Origin: JAYREN01 sp963663375
GTDB lineage: Bacteria > Acidobacteriota > Holophagae > Holophagales > Holophagaceae
Direction: 5' to 3'
DNA: 64,000 bases
Assembly (NCBI GenBank): GCA_963663375.1
Contig: OY760195.1
Coordinates: forward strand, 3,437,073 to 3,501,072
Shown: piece after piece, positions 1 to 7,850 of the stretch
Position numbering within the stretch: the stretch's first letter is position 1
Layout of the letters: every line of letters begins with the position of its first letter
The notes under the pieces: model-generated
Told to the model about the DNA's origin: nothing
What the model saw: the letters and a program-made list of their open reading frames with translations, nothing else
Databases searched by the model: none
Made by a program: the position numbers and the translations under genes

Positions 1-65
1 ATCACTTTGACCCGGTAGCCAATGGGCACGCGGGTGAATTTCCGTTGGCTGGCGGGGTGTTCCAT
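1..65 (-). CDS. PilZ-domain protein, N-terminal fragment (cut by window edge)
   Basis: Only the first 21 codons are inside the window, read leftwards from an ATG at 65. The translated start contains QRKFTRVPIGYRVKV, which resembles the opening of PilZ domains, where a basic RxxxR segment contacts cyclic di-GMP. PilZ proteins usually act as c-di-GMP receptors that control motility, secretion or polysaccharide export. No clear Shine-Dalgarno is visible; TGGA lies about 7 bases upstream. A complete PilZ protein lies at 59086-59460, so the family is present in this genome. The call rests on a very short stretch and the rest of the protein cannot be seen. Confidence 0.5.
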   Translation of the reverse strand, partial: MEHPASQRKFTRVPIGYRVKV

Positions 66-191
66 CAAGGGTCCAGGAGTAGAGATCTATGGAGGAATGA
101 TAGCCCGAAATCAAGACGTCTCGGCCTTGGCCGGTTCACAACTCAGGGCTGCTCCACGCCGATAGGAACTTGGTATCCCTGAGGTGGTGCC

Positions 192-419
192 ATGCCAGAC
201 GAAAGAACAGCGGAGGTGCCCCCCATTGGGGAGGCCGAATACATGCTCGAGACGCCCCTGAAGTGCGGCTGCTGCCAACAGCTCATCTCCTCGGTCTTCA
301 TCGTGCGGCTTTTGAGGGTTCGGGTGAATTTCGTCTCATCCCTGCCTAGGCGGGGCCATGTGGTGGTCTGTCCGGCCTGCCAGGGCATCCTGTCTGCCGA
401 GTTGGGTGGCATGGCCTGA
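192..419 (+). CDS. Small Cys-rich protein, possible zinc ribbon
   Basis: This 75-residue ORF starts at an ATG preceded by GAGGTGG at a good distance. It has two Cys knuckles, KCGCCQQ near residue 25 and CPACQG near residue 61, about 35 residues apart, which is the layout of a small zinc ribbon. There is no signal peptide or membrane segment. It stands alone, divergent from the PilZ fragment and 345 bases upstream of the ferredoxin gene. I do not recognise the family. The paired CxxC motifs and the ribosome binding site support a real gene, but the ORF is short in GC-rich DNA and could be spurious. Confidence 0.45.
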   Translation: MPDERTAEVPPIGEAEYMLETPLKCGCCQQLISSVFIVRLLRVRVNFVSSLPRRGHVVVCPACQGILSAELGGMA

Positions 420-764
420 CCAATCTCCAACTGCGAGGCTGTCGCTTCGAGAGCCTCAGTCGGCCCTTGTAAAAGACGACTTCTGCTCTCCCTTTTTCCA
501 GAGAAAGGGCGGTAGGATCATTCCCGATGGCCATGTCGTAATTTGAGGTGGCGTTGGACGCGCGAGGAACATATGTGCCTGGGGTTCCATTTCGAGAGTG
601 ATGCGCCGCCCAGCCTGGCCCTCGGTCTACCGGATGGGGCAATCCTTCCGAGCCTCCGTTCTGGGGACCGCAGTGAAGTGAGCAGGGATGCGGTCCCTTT
701 CTGATAATTCGGAATAACCGTGAAGGGTGATGTGGGTGTTCCCATCCATCTGTCGGAGAGAGCC
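420..764. other. Intergenic region with one hairpin
   Basis: No convincing gene is visible here. The only structure I found is the 9-bp inverted repeat at 664-697, listed separately. The promoter of the downstream ferredoxin-NrfD-kinase-regulator cluster should lie in this region, but no clean sigma-70 or sigma-54 promoter stands out. Confidence 0.5.
664..697. promoter_or_regulatory. Inverted-repeat hairpin upstream of the ferredoxin operon
   Basis: GGGACCGCA at 664-672 pairs perfectly with TGCGGTCCC at 689-697 across a 16-base loop, and three T residues follow. It could be a weak terminator for the small gene at 192-419 or a leader/operator structure for the gene at 765, whose ATG is 67 bases downstream. 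The sequence alone does not decide between these. Confidence 0.4.
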
Positions 765-1517
765 ATGACCCAAAAAAAAGCGCTGCTGGTGGACATTTCA
801 TTGTGCGTGGGCTGCAACGCCTGCCAGGAAGGCTGCAAGGCCGAAAACCAGCTTCCTGCGGGTGAAGAGAAGTCCCTCTCCCCAACGGCGTTCACGGCCT
901 TGAGTGAGCACGGGGGCATCTTCGTCCGGCACCTGTGTCAGCACTGCAGCGTGCCGACTTGCGCATCGGTCTGCCCGGTTTCCGCCTTCACCAAGCTGGC
1001 GGAGGGGCCAGTCTTGTATGACGCAAGCAAATGTATTGGATGCAGGTATTGCATGCAGGCCTGTCCGTTCCATGTGCCCCGCTACGAGTGGAAGAGCACC
1101 AAACCACGGGTTCAGAAATGCATCTTCTGTGCGCCGAGGCTGGCCCGCGGACTCCAGCCCGCGTGTGCCGAGGCGTGCCCCACGGGCGCCACCAAGTTCG
1201 GTGATCGGGACGCACTCCTGCGGGAGGCCAGCGAGCGAATCCTGGCAGAGCCCTCGAAATATGCCCACAAGATCTATGGCAGGGATGAAATCGGCGGAAC
1301 CTCTGTGATCTATCTCAGCCCGGTTCCCTTTGAACAGCTTGGATTCGAAACCAAGCTCGGGGCGGTGCCCATGCCCCTCCTCACGCAGAATGCGCTCTCC
1401 AAGGTGCCCGACGTGGTAAGTGTCGGAGGCGTCATGCTCGCGGGAATCTGGTGGATCACCAATCGCCGTGCGGAAGTCGAAAATCACGAGACATCTTCGA
1501 AACAGGACAAGAAGTGA
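765..1517 (+). CDS. Four-[4Fe-4S] ferredoxin subunit, HybA/NrfC-like
   Basis: A 250-residue iron-sulfur protein. Four Cys quartets are visible: C14/17/20/24, C58/61/66/70, C90/93/96/100 and C119/122/134/138, the pattern of HybA, NrfC and DmsB electron-transfer subunits that carry four [4Fe-4S] clusters. A hydrophobic segment at about 216-232 (VVSVGGVMLAGIWW) followed by basic residues would anchor the C-terminus, as in HybA. There is no Tat or Sec signal at the N-terminus, so its side of the membrane is uncertain. I chose the ATG at 765 after GGAGAG because the first Cys quartet follows directly; an upstream in-frame start would only add unrelated residues. It overlaps the NrfD gene by GTGA, so the two are translationally coupled. 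No catalytic subunit is adjacent. Confidence 0.88.
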   Translation: MTQKKALLVDISLCVGCNACQEGCKAENQLPAGEEKSLSPTAFTALSEHGGIFVRHLCQHCSVPTCASVCPVSAFTKLAEGPVLYDASKCIGCRYCMQACPFHVPRYEWKSTKPRVQKCIFCAPRLARGLQPACAEACPTGATKFGDRDALLREASERILAEPSKYAHKIYGRDEIGGTSVIYLSPVPFEQLGFETKLGAVPMPLLTQNALSKVPDVVSVGGVMLAGIWWITNRRAEVENHETSSKQDKK

Positions 1518-2689
1518 GCCGATTCACCTTCCCCCGCATAACCTTCTGGCGCGTGGTTGCCACGCTCCTTATCACCGCAGGAATCCTGGCGGGCATCGCC
1601 AGGTTCACGCTGGGACTCGGCGCTACGACCAACCTTAGCGATCAGTTTCCCTGGGGACTCTGGATCGGATTCGATTTCCTTGGTATCGGCCTGGCTGCGG
1701 CTGGATTCACGATCGTGGCCGCAGTTCACCTTTTCCATGCCAAGGAATACGAACCGATCGTCCGCCCGGCCATCCTTACGGCCTTCATCGGGTACCTCCT
1801 GGTGGTCCTCGTGCTCGTCATCGATCTCGGCCGTCCCGAGAACTTCTGGCATCCCCTGGTCATGTGGAATCCCCACTCAGTGATGTTCGAGATCACCTGG
1901 TGCGTGATTCTCTACACCACGGTCCTGAGCCTGGAATTCGCCCCGATCGTGCTGGAAAAGTTCGGGATGCACGCCCACGTCAAGTGGATCCACACGTTCT
2001 CCCTGCCCTTCATGATCCTGGGCGTGCTGCTATCCACCCTGCATCAGTCCTCCTTCGGCTCGCTCTACCTGATCGTGCCCAATCGACTCCATGCCCTCTG
2101 GTACTCCCCTCTGCTGCCGGTGCTGTTCTTCATCTCCTGCATCGCTTCGGGGCTCTCCATGGTGATTCTCGAATCCCTGCTGCTCTCCCGAAATCGGCGC
2201 AACCTCCTTTCTCCTCGGCTGCTGGGGAACCTCGCGAAGATGACCGCCGTGGCGCTGGCTGTCTATCTGGTGGTTCGGGTTCAGGACATGCTGACCCGTG
2301 GCGCCTACCGGGACATGACGACCCTGACGTACCACAGCCTGGCCTTCTACGTGGAGATCCTGGTGGGCTTTGCGATCCCCTTCATCCTGCTGATGTTCCA
2401 CCGGGTTCGGACCTCCCGTCGGGGGCTCTTCATCGCCACGGTGATGGTGCTCACGGGTTTCGCCGCCAACCGGATGAACACGGCGATCACGGGCCTGGAG
2501 AGTTGGCCCACGCGAACCTATTTCCCCTCCGTGTTGGAGATCCTCATCACGCTGGGGATCGCGGCGATCGGCTTCAGCGCCTTCACGATCCTCGCGCGCT
2601 ACCTCCCGATTTTTACTCCTGAACCCGAGCCGCCTCAGTTCCCCAATGTCCCCTGGGTCCGGGTTCGGGCCCCTGAGGAGGCGGACTGA
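1514..2689 (+). CDS. NrfD/HybB/PsrC-type quinone-interacting membrane subunit
   Basis: A 391-residue polytopic membrane protein with about ten hydrophobic helices, matching NrfD/HybB/PsrC subunits that exchange electrons between quinone and a partner ferredoxin. It starts with GTG at 1514, overlapping the ferredoxin stop as GTGA. Features of the HybB branch include a conserved-looking DQFPWGLWIGFDFLGIGLAA segment near the N-terminus and charged or aromatic residues at helix ends. It should form a membrane module with the ferredoxin at 765-1517. With no hydrogenase, molybdopterin enzyme or nitrite reductase nearby, the electron donor or acceptor is unknown. The 3-base gap to the kinase gene suggests one transcript. 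Confidence 0.9.
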   Translation: MSRFTFPRITFWRVVATLLITAGILAGIARFTLGLGATTNLSDQFPWGLWIGFDFLGIGLAAAGFTIVAAVHLFHAKEYEPIVRPAILTAFIGYLLVVLVLVIDLGRPENFWHPLVMWNPHSVMFEITWCVILYTTVLSLEFAPIVLEKFGMHAHVKWIHTFSLPFMILGVLLSTLHQSSFGSLYLIVPNRLHALWYSPLLPVLFFISCIASGLSMVILESLLLSRNRRNLLSPRLLGNLAKMTAVALAVYLVVRVQDMLTRGAYRDMTTLTYHSLAFYVEILVGFAIPFILLMFHRVRTSRRGLFIATVMVLTGFAANRMNTAITGLESWPTRTYFPSVLEILITLGIAAIGFSAFTILARYLPIFTPEPEPPQFPNVPWVRVRAPEEAD

Positions 2690-2692
2690 TCC

Positions 2693-4582
2693 ATGCGCAC
2701 CCGCATCGGAACGCGACTGATCGCTGGGGCCAGCCTCGTCACGGCGCTGGTCGTCGGCGTCATGGCCTTCGTGGTCATGAAGGCCCATGCGGCCCAGTTG
2801 GTGTTCGAGAAGACGCGGGGAGCCAACCAGCTCAGCGAGACCATCAAGCGCAGCACCCATTTCGACATGCTGGAGAACCGCCGGGACAACATGCACCGGC
2901 AGATCAAGAGCATCGGCAATCTTCAGCACGAAGGCCTTCGCAAGGTGCGTCTCTTCAACAAGGAGGGGCGAATCATGTTCTCCTCCGACGAAAAGGAGAT
3001 CGGCACCACCCTCGATATCCGGGGCGAGGCTTGCTACGCCTGCCATGCAGAAGGGCATCCCCTGGAAAAGCTGGACATCAACGCGCGGTCCCGCATCTTC
3101 ACGGGCACCGATGGCACTAGGGTGCTGGGCATCATCAATCCCATTCCCAACGAGCCTTCCTGCTACACCGCGGCCTGCCACGCCCATGGCCCCCACCAGA
3201 GTGTCTTGGGGGTGCTGGATATCAATGTATCGATGGTGGAGGCCGACCGAGAGATTGCCCGCAGTCGTTGGACCATGCTGGGCCTGGCTTCCCTGGCCAT
3301 CGTCTCCAGCGGGCTGATCCTCTGGTGGCTCAACCGCCGCATGGTGTTGAGGCCCGTGCGGGCCCTGGTGGCCGGAACGCAGCGGGTGGCCCTGGGGGAC
3401 CTGAGTACCACGATTCCCGTCACCGCCAAGCATGAACTGGGCGATCTCGCCCGTGCCTTCAATGCCATGACCCAGCAGATTGCCGAGAGCCAGCGCCAGC
3501 TCACCCAGGCGGACAAGCTGGCTTCCGTGGGGCGGCTGGCGGCAGGGGTGGCCCACGAGATCAACAACCCGCTGACGGGCGTGCTGACGTACGCTTCGCT
3601 CCTGGCCAAGCGCTTCGAGAGTGATCCTTCGGCCCGGGAGGATCTGGATGTGATCGTGCGCGAGACCAAGCGCTGCCGCCTGATCGTGCGGGAACTGCTG
3701 GATTTCGCGAGGCCCACCCCACCGGCGCGAAAGGCTGTGGATCTCAACGAGATCGTGCAGCACGCCACCGCCGTTCTGGCTAACCAGCTGAGCCTGAACC
3801 AGGTCAAGCTCGACTTGGCCCTTGGGCTGGATCTGCCAGCGGCCTCGGCGGACGCGAACCAGATCCAGCAAGTGATCGTCAACCTGCTGTTGAATGCCGC
3901 CGATGCCGTGGGAACGGAAGGCGGAGAGATTCGAGTGCAGACTCGTACTGTGGTGCTGCCGGCCCGTGGCCATGTGCCGCTGCGGAAGGCCACTTGTCCC
4001 AATGGCCACGATCTGCTGGATCGCAGCCATCGCATTGGAGGGCTGCCCTCCGTGCGCCTCCTGACCCTTACCAAGGGGCGGGAGTTCCTGGTTCACCTCG
4101 ATCCGATGCTGGGGCATTACAACCATGTGTTCCCCGAACCCATGGATGAAGGCGTGATCGCAGACTACGCCTGTCCCGAATGCCGGCGCACCCTTGTGAA
4201 CCCCGAGTCCAAGTGCGAGGCCTGCGGCTCACCCACCTTCAGCGTGCTGGCGGGCCCCGACGATCCCTTCCTCTGGTGTACCCGTAAGGGATGCCACGCT
4301 TCCATTTGGCCGAGTCAGGAGAAGGCGGGTGAGCGCTGCATGATCGAACTGCGGGTGGAGGACAATGGGCGCGGGATCCAGCCCGAGGATCTGCCCCGGC
4401 TCTTCGAACCCTTCTTCACCACCAAGGGAACCCGGGGCACGGGCCTGGGCCTGGCGGTAACCTGGAGCATCATCGAAGGACACAGCGGTACTATCGATGT
4501 TCAAAGCGAGTTGGGTCGAGGCACGTCGTTCATCATCCGCCTGCCTCTGGCCAGTGGAACCGGAAGCCCCACCCTTTCCTAG
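2693..4582 (+). CDS. Di-haem periplasmic sensor histidine kinase with a Cys-rich insert in the ATPase domain
   Basis: A 629-residue kinase with a TM helix at about 10-29, a periplasmic sensor to about 195, a second TM at about 195-213, HAMP to about 265, a DHp domain with H288 in GVAHEINNPLTG, and a HATPase domain. The sensor has two haem c-type sites: C114-x2-C117-H118 and C157-x4-C162-H163. The HATPase N box (N397, N401) is separated from the G1 box (VEDNGRG, about 555-561) by roughly 125 extra residues at 424-548. That insert carries C435, C494/C497, C508/C511 and C529/C534, resembling zinc ribbons. The family phosphorylates a response regulator in answer to a signal; the haems suggest redox or gas sensing. 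It lies 3 bases after the NrfD gene and just before a response regulator, its likely partner. Confidence 0.88.
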   Translation: MRTRIGTRLIAGASLVTALVVGVMAFVVMKAHAAQLVFEKTRGANQLSETIKRSTHFDMLENRRDNMHRQIKSIGNLQHEGLRKVRLFNKEGRIMFSSDEKEIGTTLDIRGEACYACHAEGHPLEKLDINARSRIFTGTDGTRVLGIINPIPNEPSCYTAACHAHGPHQSVLGVLDINVSMVEADREIARSRWTMLGLASLAIVSSGLILWWLNRRMVLRPVRALVAGTQRVALGDLSTTIPVTAKHELGDLARAFNAMTQQIAESQRQLTQADKLASVGRLAAGVAHEINNPLTGVLTYASLLAKRFESDPSAREDLDVIVRETKRCRLIVRELLDFARPTPPARKAVDLNEIVQHATAVLANQLSLNQVKLDLALGLDLPAASADANQIQQVIVNLLLNAADAVGTEGGEIRVQTRTVVLPARGHVPLRKATCPNGHDLLDRSHRIGGLPSVRLLTLTKGREFLVHLDPMLGHYNHVFPEPMDEGVIADYACPECRRTLVNPESKCEACGSPTFSVLAGPDDPFLWCTRKGCHASIWPSQEKAGERCMIELRVEDNGRGIQPEDLPRLFEPFFTTKGTRGTGLGLAVTWSIIEGHSGTIDVQSELGRGTSFIIRLPLASGTGSPTLS

Positions 4583-4608
4583 AAGACCCATTCCCGAGGA
4601 GTGATTCC

Positions 4609-5715
4609 ATGACTGCCCTGCTCGTTATCCTGATGTTTGTGGCCTTCGTTGCCATTGATTTCCTCGTCCGGGAAGTGGCTCGTCGGATGAAGGAAAAGCG
4701 GGAACGCGTGGCCCGCGAGGAGGTGCTCAGGGTCTCCGTGCGGCTGGACTTCACCGCCGAGGCCAAGAGCCTCAAGCGCGTAGAGGTGCCCAATCCCAAG
4801 GCGCGGATCCTGGCGGTGGATGATGAGCCGGTGGTGCTCGATTCTTTCCGTCGCATCCTTGTCTTGGAAGGCTTCGATGTCGATACCGTGGAATCGGGCC
4901 CCGAGGCCCTGGGTCTCATCCAGCGTCACGACTACGATTTCGTATTCACGGATCTGAAGATGCCCGAAATGGACGGCGTGGAAGTCGTCAAGGCTGTCAA
5001 GCACCTGCGCCCGGATCTGGATGTGGTGGTCATCACGGGCTACGGCACCATCGAGACGGCGGTGGACACCATGCAGCACGGGGCCTGCGAGTATGTGCAG
5101 AAGCCCTTCACGGCCGAGGAATTGGCTGAATTCGTGCGCCGACTGGTTATCAAACGGCAGGCCCGCCTTGAGGCCCAGCAGCAGCCCACGGTGCGCATCG
5201 TGGCCCCCTCGGCGGCCGAGACGGCCTCCGCCAGCGAGTACTGCGTTCCCGGCGGCGCCTTTGTGGCCCTGGGACACACCTGGGCACGGATCGAGCCAGG
5301 GGGCCAGGTTCGCATCGGCATCGACGACTTCGCCCGCAAGGCACTGGGCCCGGTGGAGCAGGTGATCCTGCCAGAGCTGGACCGGGAGATCCGCCAGGGC
5401 CAGGTTCTCTTCACGCTGAAGCGGGGTACCGAGCAGGTTGAGTTCACGGCTCCCATCAGCGGGACGGTAATTCAGGGCAACGACACCCTGGCATCCGAAC
5501 CTGACCGTTTGGCTCAGAGCCCCTATGACCGCGGCTGGGTGGTGCGGGTGCAGCCCCTCGACCTCGCGGCGGAGCTTCCCTCTCTGCGGATCGGGGCCCC
5601 GGTTGTGGCGTGGTACCAGGAGGAGATTGCCCAGCTTCGCAAGGCTCTGAACGCTGCGCCGGGGCGCGAGCGGCTGGAGTGGCGAACGGTGAAGGAGTTG
5701 TTCCTGGGGCGCTGA
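4609..5715 (+). CDS. Membrane-anchored response regulator fused to a GcvH-like domain
   Basis: A 368-residue protein. Residues 3-20 form one TM helix followed by a basic stretch, then a receiver domain at about 65-185 with DD at 71-72, the phosphoacceptor D115 in FTDLKMPEMDG, T143 and K165. Residues about 211-320 resemble the H protein of glycine cleavage: GHTWARIEPGGQVRIGIDDF, then TAPISGTV and SPYDRGWVVRV. In H protein the lipoyl lysine lies in ESVK; here the aligned position is T274, so lipoylation is unlikely. There is no DNA-binding domain. It follows the di-haem kinase by 26 bases and is its probable target. The output is unknown; a protein-contact role for the H-like domain is inference. 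The true gcvH is at 39374-39760. Confidence 0.85.
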   Translation: MTALLVILMFVAFVAIDFLVREVARRMKEKRERVAREEVLRVSVRLDFTAEAKSLKRVEVPNPKARILAVDDEPVVLDSFRRILVLEGFDVDTVESGPEALGLIQRHDYDFVFTDLKMPEMDGVEVVKAVKHLRPDLDVVVITGYGTIETAVDTMQHGACEYVQKPFTAEELAEFVRRLVIKRQARLEAQQQPTVRIVAPSAAETASASEYCVPGGAFVALGHTWARIEPGGQVRIGIDDFARKALGPVEQVILPELDREIRQGQVLFTLKRGTEQVEFTAPISGTVIQGNDTLASEPDRLAQSPYDRGWVVRVQPLDLAAELPSLRIGAPVVAWYQEEIAQLRKALNAAPGRERLEWRTVKELFLGR

Positions 5716-5722
5716 GCTCGAT

Positions 5723-5989
5723 TCAGGCCTTGGCCTTGAGGGCCTCGTGGATGGCTTCGAGCCGGTCCACGATGGTCCCGAGGGCCGCGAAGAACAAGCC
5801 GCCGGCGATGCCACCCAGGGCAAAGGACCAGGCCTTGAGCATGGTGGCACTGCGCTCCACGGCATTGGAGATGAAGATGAAGCCCTCGAGACGCTCCTCG
5901 GCGGGGGGGGCGTTGTAGGCGATAGTGATGGCCACGGCCAAGCCGAGCACCGCCACCACGATGCCGAAGAGGTAGAGAGCCTTTTTCAT
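5723..5989 (-). CDS. Small two-helix membrane protein, unknown function
   Basis: An 88-residue protein with a hydrophobic helix at about 5-22 (LYLFGIVVAVLGLAVAI) and a second at about 56-73 (FALGGIAGGLFFAAL), followed by an amphipathic tail with VDRLEAIHEAL. I chose the ATG at 5989 because GGAGG lies 5 bases upstream; the longer in-frame start has no such site. It converges on the response regulator gene with only 7 bases between stops. I recognise no family. It may be an inner-membrane accessory protein, but nothing ties it to the neighbouring redox cluster except position. Confidence 0.65.
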   Translation of the reverse strand: MKKALYLFGIVVAVLGLAVAITIAYNAPPAEERLEGFIFISNAVERSATMLKAWSFALGGIAGGLFFAALGTIVDRLEAIHEALKAKA

Positions 5990-6052
5990 GGAAGCCTCCA
6001 GATGACCGGGGAGTGGATTATGGCCCAAGTATGCCGCCGCTTCGCCAGCTTT

Positions 6053-7618
6053 TTAATCCGAGATCAGGGCGAGGGTCACTCGGTTGCGCCCAGTGTTCTT
6101 GGACTGGTACAGCGCCTCATCGGCCTTTGCCACAAACCATTCCATGGTGCGCGTCCCTTTCACGATGGCAGAGGCAAGGCCGATGCTGAGGGTGACATGG
6201 GGAGCCGCGTCGGATTTTTCGTGGGGAAGGGCGCGGTCGGCTAGAGCCTTGAGAAGCTTTTCGGCCGCCTTGAGGGCGTGGGCCTCGCTGATGCCAGGCA
6301 GGATCACCGCGAACTCTTCGCCGCCATAGCGGGCCGGAAGCTCACCCGCCCGCTTGAAGACCTCGCGCATCACCTCGCCGACGACCCGCAGGCACTCGTC
6401 GCCGCCCTGATGGCCATAGTGGTCGTTGTAGCGCTTGAAGAAGTCCACATCGCACATCAGGAGGGAGAAAGACTCGCCACTGCGGCGGGCACGGCGAATC
6501 TCTTCTTCCATCACCTCGTTGAAGCGTCGGCGGTTGGGCAGGCCCGTGAGCGCGTCCTCCACGGCCATCTGCTTGAGTCGCAGGTTGAGCTCTTCGAGTT
6601 CCGCAGTGCGGGCTGCGACCCTGGCCTCCAGGTCGGCGTTGGCGGCCTTGAGTTGCTCAGCCTGTTCAACGTTCTCGCTAAAGAGCTTGGCATTGGTCAG
6701 AGACAGGCCCACCCGGTCGGCCAGATTCTGGAGCATGGTCTGGTCTTCTTCGGAATAGGGGCGACTGGCCGAACCCTTGGCGAGGGTGAGCGCGCCCAGG
6801 GTGATGCCATGCGAACGCAGGGGCACCGAAAGCAGGCTGTGGACGTTGTAGCGCCAGAGAAATGGGTGGAACTCGGGTCGGAGCGCGGCCCGGATGCCCG
6901 CCCCTTTGACGTCTTCCAGGCGCAGGGGGAGACCCGAGGCCGCCACGCGAGCAGGGGCGGATTCTCCCGGTGTTGCCTGGGTCAAGGTATCGATGGAAGG
7001 CAGCACATCCTTGCCATCCAGGTAAGGCTGATCCACGGCCCGGGGAAACAGTCGACCATCATCATCCAGAAGTTCGACCACAGAGAGATCCCCGATATCG
7101 GCGGCCAGAAAGCGGGCGATGAGGTCGAGGGCGCGCTGGTAGTCGGAACCGGCCTCCGCCAGGGCCAGGAAGGCGGCATTTTGCGCCTCGGCACGTTTAA
7201 GGCGGGCTCGATGATCGGACTCCATTCGTTTCCGATCCCCGATGTCCCTCACCGTGGACAGCAATCTAGGGGCGCCATCCAGGACGACCAAATGGAGATT
7301 CATTTCCACCCAGAAGATCCGACCTCGGTGATCCTGGGCTAGCCACTCAAAACACTGAGGGGTGCCCTCGGCGGCCTTGCGCATCCATTCCAGCAGATCT
7401 TCCTGTGCATAGGGGGAGAGCCCCACACTTAGATCCCCGGGCTGGAGGGCGAGAAGGTCTTCCCTGTCGTAGCCGAAGAGCGTACTGGCACGGAGATTGG
7501 CGTCTCGAATGGCGCCACTGGCTGGATCATGGATGAGAACCGCTTCCTGAAAAGCGTCAAACAATGCGCGGGCGCGGTCCTCATCCTTGCGGGCGCGAGC
7601 GGGTTTCCGGGGGGGCAT
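6053..7618 (-). CDS. Diguanylate cyclase, PAS-GAF-GGDEF
   Basis: A 521-residue cytoplasmic protein with no membrane segment. A PAS domain at about 15-135 contains the typical NLRASTLFGYDREDLL stretch. A GAF domain follows at about 155-305, then a coiled-coil signalling helix at about 310-350, and a GGDEF domain whose active-site motif is RYGGEEF, with CDVDFFKRYND as the metal-binding strand. It should make c-di-GMP from two GTP. The inhibitory RxxD site upstream of GGEEF reads RAGE, so product inhibition may be lost. The start is the ATG at 7618 (MPPRKPARARKDEDRAR), because the longer ORF runs upstream through terminator-tRNA sequence. It is transcribed away from the redox cluster. Confidence 0.85.
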   Translation of the reverse strand: MPPRKPARARKDEDRARALFDAFQEAVLIHDPASGAIRDANLRASTLFGYDREDLLALQPGDLSVGLSPYAQEDLLEWMRKAAEGTPQCFEWLAQDHRGRIFWVEMNLHLVVLDGAPRLLSTVRDIGDRKRMESDHRARLKRAEAQNAAFLALAEAGSDYQRALDLIARFLAADIGDLSVVELLDDDGRLFPRAVDQPYLDGKDVLPSIDTLTQATPGESAPARVAASGLPLRLEDVKGAGIRAALRPEFHPFLWRYNVHSLLSVPLRSHGITLGALTLAKGSASRPYSEEDQTMLQNLADRVGLSLTNAKLFSENVEQAEQLKAANADLEARVAARTAELEELNLRLKQMAVEDALTGLPNRRRFNEVMEEEIRRARRSGESFSLLMCDVDFFKRYNDHYGHQGGDECLRVVGEVMREVFKRAGELPARYGGEEFAVILPGISEAHALKAAEKLLKALADRALPHEKSDAAPHVTLSIGLASAIVKGTRTMEWFVAKADEALYQSKNTGRNRVTLALISD

Positions 7619-7687
7619 GGGAAAACGGTACCACAATCCTCTGTGAAGATTGTGGATAGACCTCTGAGGTTCGACCCTCGAGTTTCC

Positions 7688-7720
7688 TAAAAAAACGAGG
7701 CCCTGGGGGACCTCGTTTCC
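7688..7720 (-). terminator. Rho-independent terminator after tRNA-Thr
   Basis: On the minus strand AAACGAGG (7718-7711) pairs with CCTCGTTT (7700-7693), and the loop contains a small CCC/GGG pairing. A run of seven T follows on the minus strand. It sits just downstream of tRNA-Thr and upstream of the diguanylate cyclase gene. Confidence 0.85.
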
Positions 7721-7723
7721 TTT

Positions 7724-7799
7724 TGGAGCCAACTATAGGACTCGAACCTACGACCTGCTGATTACGAATCAGCTGCTCTACCAACTGAGCTAAGTTGGC
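7724..7799 (-). tRNA. tRNA-Thr (anticodon CGT)
   Basis: The minus strand folds into a full cloverleaf: acceptor GCCAACT pairs with AGTTGGC, the D arm holds AGCTCAGTTGGTAGAGC, the anticodon stem GCTGA/TCAGC frames TTCGTAA with anticodon CGT, and the T arm holds GGTTCGAGTCC. CCA is encoded at the 3' end (7726-7724). The length is 76 bases. A promoter and a terminator flank it closely, so it is a single-gene unit. Confidence 0.96.
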
Positions 7800-7810
7800 C
7801 CTGACCGAAA

Positions 7811-7839
7811 AGTATGCCAGGGGAGCGGCTGGGGCTCAA
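7811..7839 (-). promoter_or_regulatory. Sigma-70 promoter of tRNA-Thr
   Basis: On the minus strand TTGAGC (7839-7834) and CATACT (7816-7811) are separated by 17 bases, close to the -35 and -10 consensus. The -10 is 11 bases upstream of the mature tRNA 5' end. It lies just beyond the stop of the prolyl oligopeptidase gene. Confidence 0.65.
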
Positions 7840-7850
7840 GCCTGGAGGTT

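Noticed and set aside
2030..4126. Long antisense ORF of nearly 700 codons over the NrfD and kinase genes
   Set aside because: It mirrors well-defined coding frames on the other strand, is rich in His/Gln/Gly as expected for a GC-rich shadow, and has no domain motif.
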